Below, piece by piece: positions 17,353 through 26,443 of a stretch of 64,000 nt of DNA. The translations under genes were made by a program, and so were the position numbers. Numbering within the stretch: the stretch's first letter is position 1; every line of letters begins with the position of its first letter. The notes under the pieces were generated by a model. It had not been told where the DNA came from and searched no databases. It saw only the letters and a list, made by a program, of their open reading frames with translations. This DNA comes from Lentibacter algarum (GTDB taxonomy: Bacteria > Pseudomonadota > Alphaproteobacteria > Rhodobacterales > Rhodobacteraceae). The DNA is taken from NCBI RefSeq assembly GCF_018860975.1, contig NZ_JAHKQI010000002.1, positions 124,001 through 188,000 of the forward strand, read 5' to 3'.

Positions 17353-19304
17353 GTGGAAAGGTTCTGTGGACGCCGAGCGAGGAACGCGCCGATGCTTCAA
17401 CCATGGCGCAGTTCGAGCGTTACGTCAAAGAGACACGCGGCCTGACGTTTGACGACTACAACGCCATGTGGCGTTGGAGCGTTGATGATCTGGAGGATTT
17501 CTGGAATGCGATCTGGGATTTCTTTGATGTGCGTGCTTCTGTGCGGCCCGAGAAAATCCTGGTGAAGCGACAACTGCCCGACATGGAATGGGGCACAGGC
17601 GGGTTGCTTAACTACGCTGAAAACATCTTGAAAAACGCCGAGGGGCGCGAGGGCGATCAAGCGCTTATCGTGCAGTCAGAAACCTTTGGCCGCTCCGAGC
17701 TGACATGGGGGCAACTGCGAAGCCGGGTTGCCAGTGTCGCGGCGCGATTGCGGGGGATGGGTGTTGAGCAGGGTGACCGCGTTGTAGCGATACTGCCCAA
17801 CACCGAAACGGCGTTAATCGCCTGTCTGGCCAGTGCGAGCATCGGAGCTGTCTGGTCGCTTTGTGCGCCTGACATGGGGCACGTTGCTATCCTTGACCGC
17901 TTCAAACAAATCGCGCCGAAAGTGCTGATTGCGCAAGACGGATATGTGCACGCAGGCAAGACCATTGACCGCCGCGATGTGCTGGCCGAGATCGGTGCGG
18001 GCCTTCCTTCTGTAGCGCAATTTGTGACGCTGCCTGTTGTCGGCGGCCTGCCTGAAGGGCATGTCGCTTGGGGTGATCTTGTCAAAGACAACGTGAAGTT
18101 TGAGCCGCTGCAGGTGCCTTTCGAGCACCCTTTGTGGATTGTCTATTCCTCCGGCACAACAGGCAACCCTAAGCCTATCGTGCATGGGCACGGTGGCATC
18201 ATAATTGAGTCGTGCAAGCAGTCGCTGCACATAGATATATCCAGCAAGGATCGCTATTGCTGGCTCACCTCTTCGGGCTGGATCATGTGGAACAACCAGT
18301 GGGTTTCTCTGGGGCAAGGGGCGACTGTCGCGATCTTTGATGGCGCGCCGAACTACCCTGATTTCGGTGTTATTTGGCGCTTTATTGCCGCTGAAAAGCT
18401 GACATATTTTGGCGCAGGGGCGGCTTACTTTAGCTCCAGCATGAAGGCCGGAGTAAAGCCGCGCGAGGAGGTTGACCTAAGCGCGTTGCTGTCGCTTGGC
18501 TCGACCGGCTCGCCGCTGTCGGCTGACACTTACGACTGGATTTACCGCGATGTGAAAGCCGATCAATGGCTGGCACCGATCTCGGGTGGAACTGACCTCG
18601 CCGGTGCTTTTGTTGGCGGACACCCGGGGATGCCTGTGCGGGCTGGCGAAATGCAGTGCCGCCTTCTGGGCAATGCTGTGCGTGCATATGACCCGTCGGG
18701 CAACGAACTTACGGGAGAAGTTGGCGAGCTGGTTTGCACCGAGCCGCTGCCCTCTATGCCGCTATACTTCTGGGGTGATGATGACGGTAGCCGCCTGTTT
18801 GACAGCTACTTTGCCGACTATGAGGGCGTCTGGAGGCATGGCGACTGGATCGCGATTGATGAACAAGGTGCGAGTGTGATCTATGGCCGCTCGGACGCTA
18901 CGATCAACCGCAAGGGCTTGCGGCTTGGTTCGGCGGAAATTTACCAAGCTGTTGAGGGGCTTGAAGCGGTTGCCGACAGCCTTGTGGTTGATCTGGAGTT
19001 TCTCGGCAAAGAAAGCTTTATGCCGCTTTTTGTCGTGCCTGCTGATGGCGTGGCGTTTGATGACAGGCTCAAAGAGCAGATCACCGCTGTGATCCGTGAG
19101 CAGGTTTCGGCAAGGTTTGTGCCCAATGAGATTGTCGAAGTCGCGCAGATACCCCGCACGCTTTCTGGGAAGAAACTTGAAGTTCCAGTGAAAAAGCTGT
19201 TGCTTGGCGGTGATCCTTCAAAGGTGGTGAACCGTGATAGTATGGCAAACCCCGAGAGCTTTGATTTCTTTATCGCCTACGCGAATGCACGGGCCAAAAC
19301 CTAA
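17349..19304 (+). CDS. acetoacetyl-CoA synthetase (acetoacetate-CoA ligase)
   Basis: 651-aa ANL-superfamily ligase of the length and layout of acetoacetyl-CoA synthetases. Core motifs: IVYSSGTTGNPKPIVHGHGG near 265 (ATP loop), WIMWNNQWVSLG typical of this subfamily, YGRSDATINRKGLRLGSAEI in the hinge region, and RTLSGKKLEVPVKKLL with the catalytic C-terminal Lys. It activates acetoacetate with ATP and CoA in the cytosol, feeding the thiolase. Translationally coupled to the upstream hydrolase and 9 bp before tesB. Confidence 0.93.
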   Translation: MSGKVLWTPSEERADASTMAQFERYVKETRGLTFDDYNAMWRWSVDDLEDFWNAIWDFFDVRASVRPEKILVKRQLPDMEWGTGGLLNYAENILKNAEGREGDQALIVQSETFGRSELTWGQLRSRVASVAARLRGMGVEQGDRVVAILPNTETALIACLASASIGAVWSLCAPDMGHVAILDRFKQIAPKVLIAQDGYVHAGKTIDRRDVLAEIGAGLPSVAQFVTLPVVGGLPEGHVAWGDLVKDNVKFEPLQVPFEHPLWIVYSSGTTGNPKPIVHGHGGIIIESCKQSLHIDISSKDRYCWLTSSGWIMWNNQWVSLGQGATVAIFDGAPNYPDFGVIWRFIAAEKLTYFGAGAAYFSSSMKAGVKPREEVDLSALLSLGSTGSPLSADTYDWIYRDVKADQWLAPISGGTDLAGAFVGGHPGMPVRAGEMQCRLLGNAVRAYDPSGNELTGEVGELVCTEPLPSMPLYFWGDDDGSRLFDSYFADYEGVWRHGDWIAIDEQGASVIYGRSDATINRKGLRLGSAEIYQAVEGLEAVADSLVVDLEFLGKESFMPLFVVPADGVAFDDRLKEQITAVIREQVSARFVPNEIVEVAQIPRTLSGKKLEVPVKKLLLGGDPSKVVNRDSMANPESFDFFIAYANARAKT

Positions 19305-19313
19305 GGCCTAGAC

Positions 19314-20186
19314 ATGACACCTGCTGACGAACTGCTGCATCTTTTGGACATTGAACAGCTGGAAATTGATCTGTTCCGCGGCGTCGGTAGCGGCGGTGAA
19401 ACCACGATGCGTATCTTTGGTGGTCATGTGATCGCACAGGCCCTGATGGCGGCATACCGCACCGTGCCTGACCGACTGTGCCACTCGTTGCATGCCTATT
19501 TTATCCGCCCGGGTGATCCAAAAATTCCTGTTATATATCAAGTAGATCGCGCCCGTGACGGCGGCAGTTTTACGACACGCCGGGTTGTTGCTATTCAACA
19601 CGGCAAGCAGATTTTCAACCTGTCGGCTTCGTTTCACATCGATGAAAGCGGTTGGGAATATCAGCACCCGATGCAGGTTGAAGGCACGCCGGAAGACTGG
19701 CCGAACCGCGATGATCTTCGCGCCGCGAACGTCGGGAAGCTGCCCGAGAAATATCACGATGATTTCTTACGCCAACGCCCGATCGAGCTGCGTGAAGTTG
19801 CGCCGCGTGACTTCTTCACGCCAGAGAAAACCAGCGACAAGAACCAGCTTTGGTTCCGTATGGAAGCCGCCAAAGGACAGGGCCCGCAGATGCAGCACTG
19901 TTTGCTGGCATACGCCTCTGACATGAACCTGCTCGGCTCTTCATTGCGGCCGCATGGGCTGACTTGGTTTCAGGGCAAGGTTATGACCGCGAGCCTTGAT
20001 CATGCGATGTGGTTTCACGCACCGATCGAGTTTTCGGACTGGCACATGTATGATTTAGACGCGCCCTGGACGGGCGGCGCGCGGGGGTTTAACCGCGGGG
20101 CGATCTTTTCGCAGAGCGGTGAACTGGTTGCCAGTGTGGCCCAGGAGGGGCTGATGCGACCGCTTAAGCCCAAGGCGCCTGAATAA
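19314..20186 (+). CDS. tesB: acyl-CoA thioesterase II
   Basis: 290-aa double hot-dog thioesterase. FGGHVIAQALMAAYRTVP and LHAYFIRPGDPKIPVIYQVD mark the first domain; SLDHAMWFHAP and EGLMRPL mark the second, matching TesB landmarks. It releases free fatty acids from acyl-CoA, possibly recycling CoA when the surrounding degradation pathway is overloaded. It is the last gene of the + strand acyl-CoA region. Confidence 0.95.
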   Translation: MTPADELLHLLDIEQLEIDLFRGVGSGGETTMRIFGGHVIAQALMAAYRTVPDRLCHSLHAYFIRPGDPKIPVIYQVDRARDGGSFTTRRVVAIQHGKQIFNLSASFHIDESGWEYQHPMQVEGTPEDWPNRDDLRAANVGKLPEKYHDDFLRQRPIELREVAPRDFFTPEKTSDKNQLWFRMEAAKGQGPQMQHCLLAYASDMNLLGSSLRPHGLTWFQGKVMTASLDHAMWFHAPIEFSDWHMYDLDAPWTGGARGFNRGAIFSQSGELVASVAQEGLMRPLKPKAPE

Positions 20187-20685
20187 GGAAACACCCATGT
20201 TAAACTGGGGTTTCTAACATCTGTTAATGGCTACGTTCCGCTTGGTTAACGGCGTAATAGCGGCTGTGACTCGGGTGCATATAGCAGTGCATACCATAGT
20301 GCAGAACGCGTATGCACAGTTTTGGCAGGCAAAATCGGTTAACGCAGCGTGCGCTCGCAGCGGGAGAAATGCGGCATGAGCGAAAAACTTCATGCTGTCG
20401 CGCAGCAGAATAACCGGCCATTCGTGCAGGTGGCAACCATAACCGAGACGTGGACTTCCCAGACTAAAGCGCATGCAGCGGATACTCGTGCACGAATCCC
20501 AAATCTTTGTCTGCGGATGCAACAACGGCTTTTCGGCGACGCATCGGAACGACCAAAACAAGTGCTTTCGCCAGTTTTTGAGCGGTTTTCTTCTGTTCCC
20601 GGCCACAACAGCTGCCCGATTTCATTCTTTCAATCCTCGGCCAAGTTCGGTATCCAACGCGCGTGTAACAAGGCCGAGGTGAGAC
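20187..20685. other. 499-bp intergenic gap
   Basis: I see no credible gene. Just after tesB is a weak hairpin (AAACACCC at 20189-20196 pairing with GGGGTTT at 20207-20213, one bulge) that could end transcription. Around 20273-20315 GTGCATA occurs twice, with TATGCAC as an inverted copy. Promoters for the exporter operon should lie here, but no box could be fixed with confidence. Confidence 0.4.
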
Positions 20686-21858
20686 TTGAATTCACAGAAG
20701 ACAGACGATGCCTTGGTGCAACCTGCGGCGAGTGCTCGGTCGAACAGCCTTGTGCCGGTTTCAACGCCGCAGCGAACTCCATCGCTGGGCAAAAGCAGAC
20801 GTTTTGCGGTTGTTGTCGCTGGCTTGGCTGTTCTTGTGCTGGCTGCGGCCTGGTGGGGGCTGAATGCAAGCGGCGGAGCGCCTCGTACCGCTATGGAAAC
20901 ACTTGTGGCTGGCCCGGTCGAGCGGGTTCTGGCCGTCAGCGGGCGGACCGAAACCGATATCCATTCTGATATCAGGTCCTTGGTCACTGCACGCGTGACC
21001 GAGGTCTTGGTGAACGAAGGCAATAGCGTCGCGGCGGGTGATGCGCTTGTCATTCTGGATGCCGCGCAACAAGGCAGCCGCGTCAGACAGGCCTTGGCGG
21101 TGCTGGATGCGGCGATCCTGAGAGAGCAGAGCGCGCAAGCGGATCGGGATCGCGTGGCAAGACTAAGCGGAACGGTATCGGCCGTCGCCCTCGACAATGC
21201 TGAGCGGGATCTTGCTCTGGCCAAGGCCGAGGTCGCCCGACTGAGGGCGGCGCTTGAACAGGCGCGCCTGACTTTGCCGGACTATCGGATCACCGCCCCA
21301 ATCAGCGGTCTTGTGCTGGATCGGTCGGTCGAGCCGGGCGACCTGATCAGCCCCTCCGATATCCTGATGCGCCTTGCGAACAAGGACAACCTGCATGTCG
21401 AGGTTCAGGTCGACGAGATCTACGCTGACGAAATCCGCGTTGGCCAGCGCGCTTGGCTGCAATTGGCAGGGCGGACGGAAACCCTGACCGGTGCGGTGTT
21501 CTTTGTTGCCGCCGAGGTGGATGAATTGACGGGTAGCCTGCGGGTCAAACTGACCTTCGACACTGTCCCAGACGCGCAGATCGGCCTGACCACGGTTGCG
21601 AATATCCGGATTGAGACGGTTGCCAGGGCGGTGACTGTGCCGCGTAGCGCTATGGTGTCCAGCGGAGCAGATGCCGCCGTCTTTGTGCTGCGCAAAGGGA
21701 AGGCCCACCTGACCCCGATATCCTATGTCGACTGGCCGGCGGATCGGGTCGAGGTCGTGTCCGGGCTAACCGAGGGCGACCGGATCGTGCTGTCCCCCGA
21801 GGGCATCGAAGACGGTCAGGCGCTGAACGCGCAAGACACCGCAGCAGCAAGCGATTAG
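20686..21858 (+). CDS. periplasmic adaptor (HlyD/MacA-type) of an ABC exporter
   Basis: 390-aa membrane-fusion protein. A cytoplasmic N-tail of about 40 residues precedes one transmembrane helix (FAVVVAGLAVLVLAAAWWGL). Next come a barrel-sandwich half, VLVNEGNSVAAGDALVILD, a coiled-coil hairpin (about 130-190, rich in Ala, Arg and Glu), and the matching half YRITAPISGLVLDRSVEPGD. The TTG start is supported by GAGGTGAG just upstream. It forms a tripartite-type exporter with the permease (4-bp gap) and ATPase that follow. The cargo is unknown. Confidence 0.88.
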   Translation: MNSQKTDDALVQPAASARSNSLVPVSTPQRTPSLGKSRRFAVVVAGLAVLVLAAAWWGLNASGGAPRTAMETLVAGPVERVLAVSGRTETDIHSDIRSLVTARVTEVLVNEGNSVAAGDALVILDAAQQGSRVRQALAVLDAAILREQSAQADRDRVARLSGTVSAVALDNAERDLALAKAEVARLRAALEQARLTLPDYRITAPISGLVLDRSVEPGDLISPSDILMRLANKDNLHVEVQVDEIYADEIRVGQRAWLQLAGRTETLTGAVFFVAAEVDELTGSLRVKLTFDTVPDAQIGLTTVANIRIETVARAVTVPRSAMVSSGADAAVFVLRKGKAHLTPISYVDWPADRVEVVSGLTEGDRIVLSPEGIEDGQALNAQDTAAASD

Positions 21859-21862
21859 GCCC

Positions 21863-23071
21863 ATGCGCTATGGTCTCAAAGTTGCCTTGCGGCATTTGAC
21901 GTCCAACCTCTCCCAGACGGGATTGCTGGTGTTTGGCGTGGCTGTGGCGGTCTTTATCTTCATCTTCATGAGCGCGCTGATCGGCGGGCTGGCCGACCTC
22001 ATGGTCAACCGGACGCTGGGTGGTCTGGCTCATGTCACGATCAAGGTCGAAGACAAGGCGCTGCCTTTGCTTAAGACCGACTCCGAAGCCAGGGTTCTTG
22101 TAGCACGGCAGAAATCCACCCGCGACACCACCGGTATACAGGACGCCATGCCTTTGCTGCCGGTCATCGATCAGGTGCCCGGTGTTGCCGTCAGCTCGGC
22201 TCAGATCACCGGCGGCGCTGTGCTGATCCGGGGCGAACGTGTGCGACAGGTCAGCGTGACCGGGCTTGCCCCCGATCGGGTCACCGCGATCATCCCCTTT
22301 GAACGGTATTTGCATACCGGGCGATTGTCGTTGGAAGGGGATGGGATATTGATCGGGGCCATCCTTGCCAATGACATGAACTTGTCGGTCGAGAGCCCGG
22401 TGACCCTGCGCACCGACCAGGGCAACACCGCAATACTTCGCGTTTCTGGCATCTTTTCGTCCGGCGTTGGCCAGCTTGATACCGCGTCGGCCTATCTTGA
22501 TATCCGCACCGCCCGCAACCTTTTCGACATGCCCAATGCCGTGTCCCGGATCGAGCTCAAGCTGACAGACCTTTACGACGCCGAAACGGTTGCCGCCCGG
22601 ATCGTGGCCACGACCGGGCTTGACGCGGAACCCTGGACGGCAACCGCCCAACAGCTTTACGAGGGGCTTCGGGCACAGTCCGATACCGGGCTGATCCTCA
22701 AATCCTTTGCGCTGCTCACCATTGTGATCGGGGTTGCCTCGTCGCTGATGTTGACGACCTATCGCCGGCGGCCCGAGATCGGCATCATGCGCGCCATGGG
22801 GGCCAGCCAAAACTTCATCCTGTTCGTTTTCGTGTCGCAAGGGGCCATCATCGGGCTGTTTGGCGGTCTCATCGGCGCAGGGCTTGGAGTGGCGATCCTG
22901 ACGCCTCTGACACCGATCGGCGAGGTGCGTTCGGGACAATTGCCGATCGACGTGGCGCAAGGATCCATTGGTCTTGCCATTGCGTTGACCATGATTGGCG
23001 CGACACTTGCAGCGATCCTGCCCGCCCGTGCCGCCTCGCGAATCGACCCGGTAGAGGCGATCGGCCAATGA
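21863..23071 (+). CDS. ABC transporter permease, FtsX/LolCE/MacB type
   Basis: 402-aa permease with four predicted membrane helices: one at the N-terminus (LLVFGVAVAVFIFIFMSAL), a long periplasmic domain (about 45-270), then three near the C-terminus. The conserved coupling region RRRPEIGIMRAMGAS and the ending ARAASRIDPVEAIGQ identify the MacB/LolC family. It overlaps the ATPase gene by 4 bp. Such transporters work by transmission of periplasmic movements rather than classical substrate passage. Confidence 0.92.
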   Translation: MRYGLKVALRHLTSNLSQTGLLVFGVAVAVFIFIFMSALIGGLADLMVNRTLGGLAHVTIKVEDKALPLLKTDSEARVLVARQKSTRDTTGIQDAMPLLPVIDQVPGVAVSSAQITGGAVLIRGERVRQVSVTGLAPDRVTAIIPFERYLHTGRLSLEGDGILIGAILANDMNLSVESPVTLRTDQGNTAILRVSGIFSSGVGQLDTASAYLDIRTARNLFDMPNAVSRIELKLTDLYDAETVAARIVATTGLDAEPWTATAQQLYEGLRAQSDTGLILKSFALLTIVIGVASSLMLTTYRRRPEIGIMRAMGASQNFILFVFVSQGAIIGLFGGLIGAGLGVAILTPLTPIGEVRSGQLPIDVAQGSIGLAIALTMIGATLAAILPARAASRIDPVEAIGQ

Positions 23072-23757
23072 TGCCCTCTGACGAAACGCCCCTGCTGGAA
23101 CTGCAGGACCTGACCAAGACTTTTGGCACGGGCGAGACCGCTACGCAGGTGTTGAAGGGCCTGAACTTGACCTTACAGAAAGGCGGCATGATCGCCCTTC
23201 TCGGCGCATCCGGCTCGGGCAAGAGCACCTTGCTGAACATTCTCGGCACCCTGTTGCGACCAACATCAGGAGGTTTCACAATGCTGGGGCAGAACCTTTT
23301 CACGGCAAACGATGCAACCCTGACCGACTTTCGCAATCGCCACATCGGCTTTGTCTTCCAGCTCCACAACCTGTTGCCCGATTTCACCGCGCTGGAGAAC
23401 GTCATTTTTCCGAGCGCAGTGCGCGATGGTGTCGAACGCCCCGCCGCCCGCCGCCGCGGTGCCGAACTTCTCGACATCGTGGGTCTCAGCGACCGTATCA
23501 ACTTCCGAGCAACAAAACTGTCGGGAGGTCAGAAACAACGCGTCGCTGTGGCCCGCGCCCTGATGAATAACCCCGACCTGATCCTTGCAGATGAACCGAC
23601 AGGCAATTTGGACAGCAAGTCAGCGCAGCAGGTTATGGACCTGATCACGCGGGTGAACAAAAGCGAAAACACAGCGTTCCTGATTTCAACCCACGACGAG
23701 GATATCGCCGCGCAATGCACAAGTCGGATCGAAATCAGGGACGGGCGGATTTCCTGA
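23068..23757 (+). CDS. ABC transporter ATPase, LolD/MacB type
   Basis: 229-aa ATPase with Walker A GASGSGKST at residues 46-54, signature LSGGQKQRVAVARAL, Walker B LILADEPTG and the switch His in ISTHDED. Size and family match LolD/MacB partner ATPases. The start overlaps the permease stop. No terminator is obvious afterwards; the Stealth gene converges 81 bp away. Confidence 0.94.
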   Translation: MMPSDETPLLELQDLTKTFGTGETATQVLKGLNLTLQKGGMIALLGASGSGKSTLLNILGTLLRPTSGGFTMLGQNLFTANDATLTDFRNRHIGFVFQLHNLLPDFTALENVIFPSAVRDGVERPAARRRGAELLDIVGLSDRINFRATKLSGGQKQRVAVARALMNNPDLILADEPTGNLDSKSAQQVMDLITRVNKSENTAFLISTHDEDIAAQCTSRIEIRDGRIS

Positions 23758-23838
23758 TTGGTCTGTCATACTATTCCTGCTCACACAGGGGCATGTTCAA
23801 TCCACCGTTTATCGTGTGCTCGTGTAGCCCAGTTGGTT

Positions 23839-24855
23839 CTATCCAGTGCCACGATTGTTCGGTTTTGGCCCGGGAAAGCCGCCAATTGCCACGCTTAGCC
23901 AGTCACGCGCCTCAGGGACGACCCGTTCCAACTGGGGCAAATCGTTGACGCAAAGAAACTTGATCACAGAGTCAGTCGCCCTGCGCAAAAGCGACATCGT
24001 TTCGGACGGACAGCATCCTAGCCCTTGGCCACTCTTGATATGAAGGTAATCTTCGGTCACCGAAAAATCAGCCTCATGCGCTGCAATGCATGCGTGATTA
24101 TGCAGGCCTTGAGGAAAAAACTGGCTCAAATCGCGAAATCGATGCCGGATATTGTTCATGAAAACATCTCGGTGCTGATCAAACAGCTGTGACAGGACCG
24201 AACGCCGGAGTGGATGAACCACATGGGCAGATGAAAACAACCTAGTCTCATCAAACCCCAGTAAGCGGGCAGCGTTCAGCTGCATGTAGAGATGGAATTT
24301 GGTGGGATCATGTCGGGCTTCGGGACTTCGCAGAGCATCGCCATAATCCACCCACTTTCCGCGCAGAACTGGAGAAAGCCCTTCAAACACGTCAGTTGGC
24401 TGCAAGGGCGCGGTTAAAAACACGTCATCGTTGAAATACATAAATCGCTCGCTAAGCCCGTTTATCCTCCAGATCATGCTTTCAATTGCCAGTGAATTGA
24501 ACGTGGGAAGCACCGCTGCAAATTCGCCAAAAATCTCACGATGAAAAACGAAGTTTACTTTTGCCCGCAGACTGTCCGAAAGACCTGGCAGGCTCGGCAT
24601 TTCGTCGTCGACAACAATCCAGACTTTGCGCACCCAAGGTGCGTAGTTCTCTATTGATTGCAGGCAGTACAGGATTTCGTCGTTGCAAGCCCAACGATGC
24701 GGATTGCTCGCGTTTTCATGAAGCGGGTGATGTGCTTTCGCCATGTACCGGTTACGCCTGCGGTAGTGGTTTTCTGAGCTTCCGTCGACCCAGGTAATGA
24801 CGGCATCGATGGGGCCATCGGTTCTGGTTTCCGCATTGAACAGGTTTGTCTGCAT
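23839..24855 (-). CDS. Stealth-family sugar-phosphate transferase
   Basis: 338-aa protein with the Stealth conserved regions: CR1 DAVITWVDGSSENH at about residue 13, CR2 CNDEILYCLQSIENYAPWVRK onward to RFMYFNDDVFL, CR3 around SAHVVHPLRRSVL, and CR4 near the C-terminus. The family includes GlcNAc-1-phosphotransferases and capsule hexose-phosphate transferases. ATG 24855 follows AAGG by 6 nt. No other capsule or glycan gene is nearby, so this is an orphan copy whose acceptor is unknown; horizontal gain is possible. Confidence 0.88.
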   Translation of the reverse strand: MQTNLFNAETRTDGPIDAVITWVDGSSENHYRRRNRYMAKAHHPLHENASNPHRWACNDEILYCLQSIENYAPWVRKVWIVVDDEMPSLPGLSDSLRAKVNFVFHREIFGEFAAVLPTFNSLAIESMIWRINGLSERFMYFNDDVFLTAPLQPTDVFEGLSPVLRGKWVDYGDALRSPEARHDPTKFHLYMQLNAARLLGFDETRLFSSAHVVHPLRRSVLSQLFDQHRDVFMNNIRHRFRDLSQFFPQGLHNHACIAAHEADFSVTEDYLHIKSGQGLGCCPSETMSLLRRATDSVIKFLCVNDLPQLERVVPEARDWLSVAIGGFPGPKPNNRGTG

Positions 24856-25088
24856 GTTCTGCCTTAACTCCAGTCTCACCTTTTCAAGCTTCCAGCACCT
24901 ATTGACGAAACATCTGGCCTCGAGCCTAAGTATTGGCTGATTGGGTTTTTATATCGGCACTGCGGGTCAGTCGACCAAACAGGGCTGACAGGGCGGGTCG
25001 CATTGGCAGGAAGTGCTTCCCAAACCAACGTAAAGGCGCCAGCGCCCGAGGCAATGGAACCGTCCGGCTGCCGAACATGAAAGCGGCT

Positions 25089-25607
25089 TTAGGCCGCGCA
25101 GCCCGGAATGCGCACCACGGCTTCGGAGTTTGAGACAAACACATCGGTGAATTGTCCGTTTTGGGTGATAACGCCGACAGTTGCCCCCACGATTTCATCG
25201 TCCGCAACCGTAATTTCACGGCTTCCGTTGGTGTCGTCCACGTCTATGGTAAAGCTCACGGCCTGGCCCATTGGCAGGCTGTCCAGCTCAAGTGTTACAG
25301 ATCTGTCGCCATCGAACACATCCGTTGCACGGCTTACAAGGTGCTGACCCGACACAATCTGAAACGGCTGAAAAACCTCGACTCCCGGTCCTGTGTCAGT
25401 CACGTCAAAGACCAGACCAGATGCGGACTTCGAAAGATCAATCGTGACCTTGGCGGCGGGAAGATCACATGCCCCGATGTTGGTGACGAGGAATTTGTCT
25501 TTCGGCGCGCCTTCAATGAAAGCGACCTTCACGTCGGCAAGTGATGGCGAGGCAACAAGGCTGGCGACGGCCAGAACGACGATGGTTTTCAAGGTGTTTC
25601 CAATCAT
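25089..25607 (-). CDS. secreted protein of unknown function
   Basis: 172-aa protein with a clear signal peptide (TLKTIVVLAVASLVASPSLA, cleavage after Ala) and a mature domain rich in beta-prone segments, for example DKFLVTNIGACDLPAAKVTIDL, ending IPGCAA. Two Cys residues could form a disulfide. I do not recognise the family with confidence. It lies 109 bp downstream of the fasciclin gene on the same strand and may be co-expressed with it. The ATG at 25607 is chosen over 25628 because the signal peptide is then normally placed. Confidence 0.75.
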   Translation of the reverse strand: MIGNTLKTIVVLAVASLVASPSLADVKVAFIEGAPKDKFLVTNIGACDLPAAKVTIDLSKSASGLVFDVTDTGPGVEVFQPFQIVSGQHLVSRATDVFDGDRSVTLELDSLPMGQAVSFTIDVDDTNGSREITVADDEIVGATVGVITQNGQFTDVFVSNSEAVVRIPGCAA

Positions 25608-25671
25608 TTTGCGGCTGTCATCAACCATTGGGATATTGCCAGCTCAACTGAGTGACCTCAGCAGGGGCAAA

Positions 25672-25697
25672 CCGTTCCGACGCCATCGCCGGAACGG
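25672..25697. terminator. inverted repeat between fasciclin and secreted-protein genes
   Basis: An 8-bp perfect stem (CCGTTCCG at 25672-25679 with CGGAACGG at 25690-25697) has a 10-nt loop. Only three T residues follow on the - strand, so it may attenuate or stabilise the transcript rather than end it. Confidence 0.35.
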
Positions 25698-25716
25698 AAT
25701 GCTGTCCTGAACAGGC

Positions 25717-26202
25717 TTATTCGGGCAGGATAACGGCGTCGATCACGTGGATGACCCCGTTGGACGCTGCAATGTCTGCCGTGACAACGTTGGCGCCGTT
25801 CACTGTAACGCCGCCCTCGGTCATGATAGTGACGTCACCACCCTGTGCTGTTTTCGCCATCATGTTGTTGCTCAAATCGCCGCTCATCACCTTGCCTGGT
25901 ACAACGTGATAGGTAAGGATGGCCGTCAATTTGTCCTTGTTCTCGGGCTTCAGCAGGTCCTCGACGGTTCCTGCAGGCAGCGCGGCAAAGGCTTCATCGG
26001 TTGGGGCGAACACGGTAAACGGACCCTCGCTCTTAAGCGTATCAACCAGACCGGCTGCCTGAACGGCAGCAACGAGTGTCCCGAAGGAACCGGCGTCGAT
26101 GGCGGTGTCTACGATGTCTTTCGAGTGGCCATCGGCGAATGCCGCGGTTGCTGAAAACATGGCAATGGCGGTCGATGTGGCGAGAAAAGTTCTGCGTAAC
26201 AT
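25717..26202 (-). CDS. secreted fasciclin (FAS1) domain protein
   Basis: 161-aa exported protein: signal peptide ([23 protein letters not shown]) followed by one FAS1 domain. FAS1 landmarks are [33 protein letters not shown] and the C-terminal [18 protein letters not shown] sits 4 nt before ATG 26202, favouring it over 26217. FAS1 proteins mediate adhesion or bind small lipophilic ligands. The promoter region carries a full TGATCC-N18-TAA site, placing this gene in the putative RpoE/ChrR stress regulon. Confidence 0.93.
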   Translation of the reverse strand: MLRRTFLATSTAIAMFSATAAFADGHSKDIVDTAIDAGSFGTLVAAVQAAGLVDTLKSEGPFTVFAPTDEAFAALPAGTVEDLLKPENKDKLTAILTYHVVPGKVMSGDLSNNMMAKTAQGGDVTIMTEGGVTVNGANVVTADIAASNGVIHVIDAVILPE

Positions 26203-26244
26203 GGTATCTCCATTCATTTGTGACCCGCGTTGTGCGGAATATAA

Positions 26245-26274
26245 AGGTTACGGATCACTCACCTGATCGGATCA
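26245..26274 (-). promoter_or_regulatory. putative RpoE-type promoter of the fasciclin gene
   Basis: Reading on the - strand: TGATCC (26274-26269), 18-nt spacer, TAACCT (26250-26245). This matches the pattern before the ECF sigma gene at 34424. The inferred start of transcription, about 26238, leaves a leader of about 36 nt. Confidence 0.65.
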
Positions 26275-26443
26275 AAAATGGTGCGCTTTTTTTTGGGAAC
26301 AACCAAATCTCCTACGGCAAACGACGACAGCCATGCCGCTTTCGGTTCCGTTCTCATCATCTGACCGGACACCCTTGGCGGCCTGTGGTCATTTGGCTAT
26401 TCGATCGGTCAAAAAAAGGCACCGTCCGGCGATCGACAGGTGC

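Noticed and set aside
20349-20969. 206-codon + strand ORF before the exporter
   Set aside because: Its 3' half is the adaptor gene in another frame; composition is Cys/Arg-rich and it has no family features.
21650-23068. 472-codon - strand ORF
   Set aside because: Antisense of the permease gene, His/Gly/Asp/Arg-rich, typical of a high-GC shadow frame.
24926-25219. 97-codon - strand ORF downstream of the secreted protein
   Set aside because: Overlaps the end of the secreted protein gene in another frame, has no ribosome site and no recognisable motif.
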